From Acidobacteriota bacterium (GTDB lineage: Bacteria; Acidobacteriota; Vicinamibacteria; Vicinamibacterales; UBA2999), in assembly GCA_947478985.1 (NCBI GenBank), contig CANJYC010000127.1, forward strand, positions 1-6,048: 6,048 nucleotides of DNA. The letters run 5' to 3'. This document shows positions 1 through 3,946 of this stretch, piece after piece; within the stretch, counting starts at the first letter, position 1, and every line of letters begins with the position of its first letter. A program made the position numbers and the translations under genes. The notes under the pieces are model-generated. The model was given only the letters and a program-made list of their open reading frames with translations. It was not told the origin of the DNA and did not search any database.

Positions 1-382
1 GAAAATACCGGAGCGATGTGGAGCTGTCGTCACAGAACAGATGAACGGTTCGCCCCCGGTCCTGCTGGTCGGCGCTCGTGTCGCTCGAGGTTTGACGGAC
101 GGTGCCCGTACACGCCGCGAAGACGGTCAGTTGATCGTTGGTGCTGAAGTTTGCGGAGGTGGGCCAGAAGTAGTTCTTGCCGCTGTTGGGCGAATTCGGC
201 TGTGGAAAAGGGTGACCCACGCAGGAATTGAAGAGGGATACCGCGTTGACGCTCGCGGGATCCACGACATTCAGCAACTCCGTGGGCATGGCACTCGGTC
301 CCGTCAGGTTGTGACACGCCGCGACGCACGCGCCGAGCAGTAACAGAACACAGATGCCACCGCGTCTTCGATCGAGCCTCAT
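1..382 (-). CDS. Putative secreted lipoprotein of unknown function (partial, C-terminus beyond window)
   Basis: The frame opens at an ATG (382-380) and stays open to the left edge, giving 127 residues of an incomplete protein. A GGAG at 392-389, 6 nt before the ATG, is a good ribosome binding site and supports this start. The N-terminus has a basic stretch (R2, R5-R7), a hydrophobic core (about 9-18) and two possible lipoboxes, LGAC ending at Cys19 and VAAC ending at Cys23, so export and lipidation are likely. The mature part is rich in Ser, Asn and Thr, contains several Cys (about 54, 92 and 117) and a Pro/Asn/Ser-rich stretch near 60-66. I do not recognise the family. It lies 31 nt downstream of the methyltransferase gene and could be its operon partner. 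Other reading frames over this stretch look like shadows. Confidence 0.72.
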   Translation of the reverse strand, partial: MRLDRRRGGICVLLLLGACVAACHNLTGPSAMPTELLNVVDPASVNAVSLFNSCVGHPFPQPNSPNSGKNYFWPTSANFSTNDQLTVFAACTGTVRQTSSDTSADQQDRGRTVHLFCDDSSTSLRYF

Positions 383-413
383 CTACGTCTCCAGCCTTCG
401 TGACCGCGCAACT

Positions 414-842
414 TCAGAACACGTAAGGCACCAGGGCTCTTGTCGATCGTGAGTACTCAAGGTAGTCAGGAAACGTCGCCATGAGCAATCGTTCTTCGGC
501 GACGACCCTGGCAATGGCCACTGCCGTAACGGCGACACCAATAACCAGCGTCAGAACCGAAAGGTGACCGGCGATCCCAGCCCAGACGAACAGGAGAACC
601 GCCGAGTACATGGGGTGCCGAATGAATCGATACGGCCCGCGGCGGATGATGGAACTGCCGCCAGGCGCGGCCGACACGCGGAACGCGCCCGGCTGGAACG
701 ATCGGCGTGCCCAGAGATTCAGCACCGCTGCCGCAACTTGAGCCGCGATGACAACGGGTGAGGCGCTGAAGAGATTGCCTGTTGCGGCAAGCACCACAAT
801 CGCGGCAACCACGAACAGGAGCGGTACCGCTGATGCAATCAC
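414..842 (-). CDS. ICMT/PEMT-like membrane methyltransferase
   Basis: This is a 142-residue integral membrane protein of the isoprenylcysteine O-methyltransferase / phospholipid methyltransferase superfamily. Hydrophobic segments lie at about 5-21, 30-45 and a long pair at about 80-112. The superfamily's SAM-binding signature is visible: G69-P-Y-R, then R75-H-P-M-Y79, followed by E116-E117 and F124-P-x-Y127-x-x-Y130 near the C-terminus, with P139 close to the end. Bacterial members methylate varied small thiols, lipids or carboxylates, so the substrate cannot be read from sequence. The start is GTG (842-840) with GAGG at 854-851, 8 nt upstream. The gene begins 39 nt after the DinB-family stop, so co-transcription is likely. 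Full length for small bacterial members of the family. Confidence 0.85.
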   Translation of the reverse strand: MIASAVPLLFVVAAIVVLAATGNLFSASPVVIAAQVAAAVLNLWARRSFQPGAFRVSAAPGGSSIIRRGPYRFIRHPMYSAVLLFVWAGIAGHLSVLTLVIGVAVTAVAIARVVAEERLLMATFPDYLEYSRSTRALVPYVF

Positions 843-867
843 GTGAATAACCTCGTTACTGTCTCTG

Positions 868-889
868 CTGCCTGGCGGTGGTTAGGCAG
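868..889 (-). other. Small intercistronic stem-loop at the DinB-family stop codon
   Basis: Positions 868-873 and 884-889 are perfect 6-base inverted repeats (CTGCCT/AGGCAG) separated by 10 nt. The stem includes the TAA stop of the DinB-family gene. No T-run follows on the minus strand, so it is not a typical terminator. It could be an mRNA processing or stability element, or chance in GC-rich DNA. Confidence 0.25.
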
Positions 890-1409
890 GCCCAATAATC
901 CGCAGGTATTTGCGCCACGGCCCCACGGCCTCCGTGTATTGCCGACCCATGACCCGGGTAATTTGAACCACGTGATCGAGATCGTGCGCCACCCAGGTGG
1001 CGAGATGCTGGCCGAGCGTCACCCGTCCGAACTCAGGATGCCGGCCCGCACGGTCCAGATCAGCAGGGGACAGACGCAACGCCGCGAGGCTGCGGAGACT
1101 TTGAGCCCGCAGGTCGCGGAAGGTGTCCAGCAACTCGGGAAGGCTCTTGCCCTTCGATGCGTTGAATTGCGCGAATCGGTCGAACGGGGGGAAAGGGATG
1201 GCTTCCCCATGGGCGAGGAGATGTTGCGCACGCGGCATCCAATCCGTACGCTCCCCATGAATGAGGTGGCCGACGACGTCAAACGGGCTCCACGTGTCCG
1301 GCCCCTCCGTGCCCGACACCCAGGCCGACGGGAGATCGCGGAGCATTACATCCAGCACCTCTGGAGTCCGCGACAGCACAGGCACGGCGGCGTGAAGATC
1401 GACATCCAC
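882..1409 (-). CDS. DinB-like family protein (DinB/YfiT-type four-helix bundle)
   Basis: A 175-residue protein matching the DinB_2 / YfiT-like superfamily of metal-binding four-helix bundles. The characteristic histidine triad is present: H48 in the V-V-G-H-L motif on helix 2, and H142 and H146 in the H-D-L-D-H motif on the third major helix. W40-S-P preceding H48 is also typical. Family members include thiol-dependent S-transferases (bacillithiol, mycothiol or glutathione type) and uncharacterised stress proteins. Nothing here identifies the thiol or substrate. The GTG start (1409-1407) lies 5 nt after the TAG stop of the OsmC-family gene, with only a weak purine patch as ribosome binding site, so translation may be coupled to the upstream gene. 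Adjacency to OsmC suggests a redox or detoxification role, which is inference. Confidence 0.85.
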   Translation of the reverse strand: MDVDLHAAVPVLSRTPEVLDVMLRDLPSAWVSGTEGPDTWSPFDVVGHLIHGERTDWMPRAQHLLAHGEAIPFPPFDRFAQFNASKGKSLPELLDTFRDLRAQSLRSLAALRLSPADLDRAGRHPEFGRVTLGQHLATWVAHDLDHVVQITRVMGRQYTEAVGPWRKYLRIIGPA

Positions 1410-1414
1410 TGTGA

Positions 1415-1936
1415 CTACCGCTGCAACCGGGAGTGAGGCGTGCGAACAACCGCCAGCGACGGCGGATGTGCCAGTGTTTGGTACACAACGCAGTAGCGCT
1501 CCGTCAGTCGCAGGAGCGTGGCAAGCTGCTCTTCGGAGGCGTCGGTGTCTACCGCGATCTGCAGTCGGATATTCTGGAAGCCGACAGGCACTTCCTTTGA
1601 CACGCCCAGAGTGCCACGGAAGTCGAGATCGCCTTCCGCCTGGAGCGAGGCATCTCGTAACTCAATGCCGAGTGACGTAGCGACGGCGTTCAACGTCACC
1701 CCCGCGCAGGCCACCAGCGCCTCGAGCAGCATGTCGCCCGAGCACGCGCTGTGACCACTTCCCCCCGTGGCCGGATGCAACCCGGCAACAACGAGCGCCT
1801 TGCCTGTCTCTATCTTGCAGCTGACACCTTCACCGAGGCGCCCTTGTGCCCGCAGCGTGATGAGCGCAGCGTCCGGCGCCTCACGGTATCGCTCCTTCAG
1901 AGGAGCCTGGACAGATCGTAACTCTTCAGCCTTCAT
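1415..1936 (-). CDS. OsmC/Ohr family protein
   Basis: A 173-residue OsmC family protein. Members are usually thiol-dependent peroxidases that reduce organic hydroperoxides, although some lack that activity. The family core is visible at about 61-90: G-D-M-L-L-E-A-L-V-A-C77 followed by the long central helix. The second conserved position is C149 in the E-R-Y-C-V-V segment, so the C77/C149 pair expected for peroxidatic and resolving cysteines is retained. The protein is longer than E. coli OsmC by an N-terminal extension of about 30 residues. ATG at 1936-1934 is preceded by a moderate ribosome binding site (GAGAG, 1947-1943, 6 nt gap). It starts 32 nt beyond the R' end of the attC site at 1968-2035, too little room for an obvious promoter, so it may be read from cassette transcription. 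It leads the OsmC-DinB-methyltransferase run. Confidence 0.87.
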   Translation of the reverse strand: MKAEELRSVQAPLKERYREAPDAALITLRAQGRLGEGVSCKIETGKALVVAGLHPATGGSGHSACSGDMLLEALVACAGVTLNAVATSLGIELRDASLQAEGDLDFRGTLGVSKEVPVGFQNIRLQIAVDTDASEEQLATLLRLTERYCVVYQTLAHPPSLAVVRTPHSRLQR

Positions 1937-1967
1937 ATCCAGCTCTCATCGTGAGTGTTCAGTGGTG

Positions 1968-2035
1968 CCCTAACGGAAGCATCACCTGCGGCGCGTCAAC
2001 ATCGAACGCGCCGCCTGGTGCATGCGAAGTTAAGC
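1968..2035 (-). repeat. attC: Integron attC recombination site (attC-1)
   Basis: On the minus strand R'' is GCTTAAC (2035-2029), a perfect RYYYAAC, and R' is GTTAGGG (1974-1968), GTTRRRY except the last base. Between them the strand folds as an attC. After an unpaired spacer (2028-2026 against 1978-1975), 2025-2022 pairs with 1982-1979. G2021 is extrahelical, then 2020-2017 pairs with 1986-1983. After a small asymmetric bulge (2016-2015 against 1987), a 9-bp GC-rich stem (2014-2006 with 1996-1988) closes a 9-nt loop. The extra bases lie on the 5' arm of the minus strand, as in known attC sites, which orients the cassette. R'' begins 5 nt after the stop of the tape-measure chimera. Confidence 0.88.
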
Positions 2036-2040
2036 CGCTA

Positions 2041-2775
2041 TCACCAGGTTGTGTGAAGCGGCTCAGGCATCCAGGGAAATTTAATCACGGAAAAGGACCA
2101 CGGTAGCCGGTCCACCAGCACGTCGAAGGTCATGCGGTGAACGGTCAGTTGCCACCGCGCTTCGTCGGAAACGAGGTGGCCTTCACGCTGTAGAAAGGTT
2201 TCACGCAGGCCCGCCACGGATGTCTGACCGATAGCCGACCATTCCGAGATTAAGGCGTGCAGCAGGCTCTCGATAAGTTCCTTTTCGTTCGCAGCCACAT
2301 CAGTCGGCCCGCCTGTTGGGGCGTCAACGGGCAAGCCGCAGAGGAGCTTGTTAATCGCCGGCACGTGCGTCGAGATCTGATTGTCGCCGTTCACAAGAAA
2401 CTGCAGCAGACGCACCGCGTGCTCCGCGGCCGCTTCATCCACGAAGGCGTCTTCGCCTGCCAGGTTCAATGTCGTCCATAGCCTGGGCAGGTAGGGGGCC
2501 GTGAGCACCAAACCGGCGTTGCGTGTGTCGATGACTGCTGAAATCGCGCCGTGAAATGGCGACGGGCCTTGCGATAGGTCTCGGTCCTGCCCCGGCGCGA
2601 GGTGTATCTCGTGGCCCTCGGTGGAGCCCTGTCCGTTGAGTGCGGCCGGTTTGTCGGCGTTGTCATGCACGCGCACATCGGAGAGGTCCAGACCGGACAG
2701 CGGTTCTATGCCGTCCTTTAGGGCTATAGGTAGGCCGGTGCGGTCCAGTGCGGGGGCAGGTCTCGCCTTGTTCAT
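2041..2775 (-). CDS. Chimeric cassette protein: truncated DUF4157 plus C-terminal region of eCIS tape measure protein
   Basis: A 244-residue protein. Residues 14-63 match the start of a DUF4157 domain of the eCIS-associated type: L-P-x-x-L-K-x-G-I-E, L-S-G-L-x-L-x-D-V-R-V-H37, D-K-P-A, then H58-L-A-P-G-Q63. The HExxH segment that should follow is missing. Residues about 80-244 match the conserved C-terminal region of contractile injection system tape measure proteins: N86-A-G-L-V-L, A-P-Y-L-P-R-L, E114-A-A-A-E, N142-K-L-L-C-G-L-P, T185-S-V-x-G-L-R-E, F194-L-Q-R-E-G, D222-R-L-P-W-S, and P234-W-M-P-x-P-L near the natural end. Tape measure proteins are normally much longer and set sheath/tube length. 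This copy lacks the long ruler region, so a normal ruler role is unlikely. No other eCIS gene is in the window. ATG 2775 is preferred over GTG 2796 because a strong ribosome binding site (2794-2787) lies between them. Confidence 0.85.
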   Translation of the reverse strand: MNKARPAPALDRTGLPIALKDGIEPLSGLDLSDVRVHDNADKPAALNGQGSTEGHEIHLAPGQDRDLSQGPSPFHGAISAVIDTRNAGLVLTAPYLPRLWTTLNLAGEDAFVDEAAAEHAVRLLQFLVNGDNQISTHVPAINKLLCGLPVDAPTGGPTDVAANEKELIESLLHALISEWSAIGQTSVAGLRETFLQREGHLVSDEARWQLTVHRMTFDVLVDRLPWSFSVIKFPWMPEPLHTTW

Positions 2776-2786
2776 CGAGTCTTTTG

Positions 2787-2794
2787 CTCCTTCC
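2787..2794 (-). promoter_or_regulatory. Ribosome binding site of the tape-measure chimera
   Basis: The minus strand reads GGAAGGAG at 2794-2787, a strong Shine-Dalgarno sequence, 11 nt before the ATG at 2775-2773. An in-frame GTG at 2796 would put this motif inside the coding region, so the ATG is the better start. The leader from the attC-2 crossover to the ATG is only about 43 nt. Confidence 0.65.
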
Positions 2795-2812
2795 ACGGGA
2801 ATGCGCGGAGAC

Positions 2813-2879
2813 GCCCAACGGGAGCACTCACCAGCGGCCGCCCAAAAGCGCCGCGGCCGTCTGGTGCAGCGTGTTGGCC
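2813..2879 (-). repeat. attC: Integron attC recombination site (attC-2)
   Basis: On the minus strand R'' is GGCCAAC (2879-2873, one mismatch to RYYYAAC) and R' is GTTGGGC (2819-2813, perfect GTTRRRY). The fold is attC-like: 2877-2873 pairs with 2819-2815, followed by an unpaired spacer. 2871-2868 then pairs with 2828-2825 (one G-T), G2867 is extrahelical, 2866-2861 pairs with 2834-2829, A2860 is extrahelical, and 2859-2853 pairs with 2841-2835. Extra bases are again on the 5' arm. It shares TGCACCAG (2868-2861) and the 3'-arm pattern GGTGA..GC..CCGTT with attC-1, so the two sites are related. R'' begins 10 nt after the stop of the ParE-like toxin gene. Confidence 0.87.
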
Positions 2880-2889
2880 CTCGTGTCGA

Positions 2890-3180
2890 TCACGCTCGGG
2901 CCTTCCACCGCGCGGGATCCTGCCGACCCTGTACGGCCAAGACAACGACGGCCTCGGACTCAACGTTGTAGCAAACCGCGCAGGGGAATCGGTGAAGCAC
3001 CGCACGGCGGACAGAGCCGTGAACTCGCGCGAAGCCAGCCGGATGCTCGGCCACCCGATCGACAGTGTCTGCGAGATCAGCCGCGAATCGTGCCGCCGTG
3101 GTCTCGCTGTGTCTGGCGTACCACGCACGCGCCTCGAGGGCATCGGCCTCCGCCGGTGGCCGGAAGACGACTGAGAGCAC
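2890..3180 (-). CDS. ParE/RelE superfamily toxin
   Basis: A 96-residue basic protein of the ParE/RelE toxin superfamily. The fold signature is visible: F6 and A10-E-A-D at the N-terminus, A19-W-Y21 in helix 1, F32 and L36 in helix 2, H46-P47 at the helix end, then R58-R-x-x-L-H-R-F-P66 leading into C70-Y-N-V, and V79-V-L-A-V-Q-G-R-Q-D-P89-x-x-W92-K-x-R95. The usual H-x-R-R-x-P near the C-terminus reads Q-G-R-Q-D-P here. ParE toxins poison DNA gyrase and RelE toxins cleave mRNA, and sequence alone does not choose between them. The GTG start (3180-3178) is 3 nt after the antitoxin stop, so translation is probably coupled. Its stop is 10 nt before the R'' box of attC-2. Confidence 0.87.
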   Translation of the reverse strand: MLSVVFRPPAEADALEARAWYARHSETTAARFAADLADTVDRVAEHPAGFARVHGSVRRAVLHRFPCAVCYNVESEAVVVLAVQGRQDPARWKARA

Positions 3181-3183
3181 GCG

Positions 3184-3405
3184 TTACCCGCGGAGCTTAC
3201 GCTGAACTTCGCTCCAGGGGATCGCCGACCCCGGATCAGCCATGTGCTCGGCCAAGCGTCGATCGAGCTCGGCAGCCAGTGCCGGTTCAATAGGAAGCGA
3301 CTGATCGCGCTGGGACTCGGACAGACTCTCCCAGAGAGCAATGGCTAGATCGGCCCGCTGGGCCTCAGGTAGGCTGAGCAACTCCGCGAGCCTGGTAGGC
3401 ACCAT
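3184..3405 (-). CDS. Addiction-module antitoxin (putative unstable antitoxin family)
   Basis: A 73-residue protein resembling the short addiction-module antitoxins often paired with ParE-like toxins. The typical start is present: L6-x-E-L-L-x-L-P13-x-x-x-R17-A-D-L-A-x-A-L-W-E-S-L28. An acidic middle follows, then a helix E40-P-A-L-A-A-E-L-D-R-R-L51, and the end S60-A-I-P-W64-S-E-V, which matches the family's G-x-x-x-x-W-x-E-V pattern. The antitoxin would bind and neutralise the downstream toxin and may autorepress. The frame stays open upstream to 3546, but family similarity begins only at the ATG at 3405-3403, which is therefore chosen. The ribosome binding site there is poor, so the start is less certain than the identity. 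Confidence 0.82.
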   Translation of the reverse strand: MVPTRLAELLSLPEAQRADLAIALWESLSESQRDQSLPIEPALAAELDRRLAEHMADPGSAIPWSEVQRKLRG

Positions 3406-3500
3406 GGGCTGATGGTCGCACCTTCGCACCCGAGCCGCAAGCTGGCAAATATTGCGACTCTCGAGATGAATCGTGTTGCTCGCGCAGAGGGCTAAATAAG
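3406..3500 (-). promoter_or_regulatory. Leader of the toxin-antitoxin cassette (possible promoter/operator)
   Basis: This stretch upstream of the antitoxin contains AT-rich patches, rare in the window, at about 3445-3455 and 3491-3500. A short inverted repeat GCAA-ATA-TTGC (3445-3455) and the palindrome CTCGAG (3460-3465) could be operator elements for an autoregulated pair. No clear -35/-10 pair with good spacing was found, so this is only a plausible regulatory region. Confidence 0.3.
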
Positions 3501-3577
3501 TACCAACTAGACGGCGAGACGGGGTCACGCCTGCAGCCATCCACATCAGGGGATGACGGTCGAGCTTGCCGTTAAGT
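3501..3577 (-). repeat. Degenerate att-like site (possible third attC or array-boundary site)
   Basis: On the minus strand ACTTAAC (3577-3571) is a perfect RYYYAAC box, and GTTGGTA (3507-3501) is a GTTRRRY-like box with mismatches at its end. They are 77 nt apart, close to the two clear attC sites. Core pairing (CAAC/GTTGG with wobbles) and parts of an inner stem (3557-3554 with 3527-3524) are possible. The long well-paired L stem of attC-1 and attC-2 is missing, and arm sequence is not shared. It could be a diverged attC, an attI-like boundary or chance. Confidence 0.3.
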
Positions 3578-3946
3578 CCAAATGCGGCGGGAGCCTAGCA
3601 CGCCGATGATCGAAATCCCTTGCCGGTATTAGGTTGCGAGAAGGTGAGCGTGGCCGTGCCGGCCAGCCGGCCGACCTGCGGAGCACGCCGACACGCATCG
3701 CCTGAAATCGAGCGGAGCGATTCCTCCGCGCGTCTTCCTCTCAGCGCGTTCGAGTTGTGGCGCGTCAGCTCGGACGTGTGGTGCCGCGTGCAGGATGCCG
3801 CATCGAGATAGCTCCTAGACGCGCGGGGAGCGGCAGGGCATAAGCGGAGGGAGATTTCCGGTGTGCGGAGCCTGGAGGCCGGCTGGCTGGCACGGTCACG
3901 CCCTCTGCGGAAACGCTTCGCGTGGAAAGAGGAGCAGTCGCTCCCG
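3578..3946. other. Gene-poor spacer between dacB and the cassette array
   Basis: No convincing gene was found on either strand. The ORFs that cover it give low-complexity Arg/Ser/Pro-rich translations typical of shadow frames in GC-rich DNA. It contains a strong GC inverted repeat (3658-3663 and 3666-3671) and a 6-bp stem-loop (3712-3717 with 3724-3729). It may be a gene-less or decayed cassette, a remnant of the integron's attI side, or plain intergenic DNA. Confidence 0.5.
3926..3944 (-). terminator. Weak candidate terminator after dacB
   Basis: Immediately after the dacB stop, the minus strand forms a 5-bp GGAGC/GCTCC stem with a 4-nt loop (3944-3931), followed by the short pyrimidine run TCTTT (3930-3926). 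The stem is short and the T-run broken, so it is at best a weak intrinsic terminator. Confidence 0.25.

Larger units (their letters stand above)
1974..2818 (-). mobile_element. Integron gene cassette carrying the DUF4157-tape measure chimera
   Basis: By the G^TT crossover rule, this cassette runs on the minus strand from the TT of the R' box of attC-2 (2818) to the G of the R' box of attC-1 (1974), about 845 bp. It holds one ORF and then its own attC, the standard cassette layout. In the circular form R' would be rebuilt as GTTGGGC, whose final C pairs with the first G of R'' (2035). That explains the outermost mismatch seen in the integrated attC-1. The boundaries are inferred from the core sites. 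Confidence 0.78.
2819..3506 (-). mobile_element. Integron gene cassette carrying a toxin-antitoxin pair
   Basis: The left boundary is the G of the R' box in attC-2 (2819). The right boundary is proposed at a GTTGGTA core-like sequence (minus strand, 3507-3501), giving about 688 bp with antitoxin, toxin and attC in order. The left end is well supported. The right end rests on a degenerate core box and may be wrong. Toxin-antitoxin cassettes are well known in chromosomal integrons, where they are thought to stabilise arrays. Confidence 0.6.

Noticed and set aside
185..191. GTTGGGC core-like heptamer on the plus strand
   Set aside because: Lies inside the lipoprotein gene with no partner box or palindrome.
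881..887. GTTAGGC on the plus strand (GCCTAAC on minus) at the DinB-family stop, a perfect attC core box
   Set aside because: No partner GTTRRRY box on the minus strand within the next 140 nt and no attC-like fold, so it is probably chance.
843..1436. 197-codon plus-strand ORF opposite the DinB-family gene
   Set aside because: Antisense to a gene with clear family motifs, and its composition is typical of GC-rich shadow frames.
2599..2612. H-E-I-H in the tape-measure chimera as a possible HExxH zinc motif
   Set aside because: The spacing is wrong (H-E-x-H), and it aligns with the strand before the A-P-G-Q element, not with the metalloprotease-like helix.
2748..3341. Long ORFs on both strands (plus 2748-3293, minus 2772-3341) across attC-2 and the toxin
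   Set aside because: They cross the attC and overlap the ParE-like gene out of frame, with no recognisable domains.
3406..3546. N-terminal extension of the antitoxin frame up to 3546
   Set aside because: The translation shows no family similarity, runs through the cassette leader and att-like region, and the family start matches the ATG at 3405.
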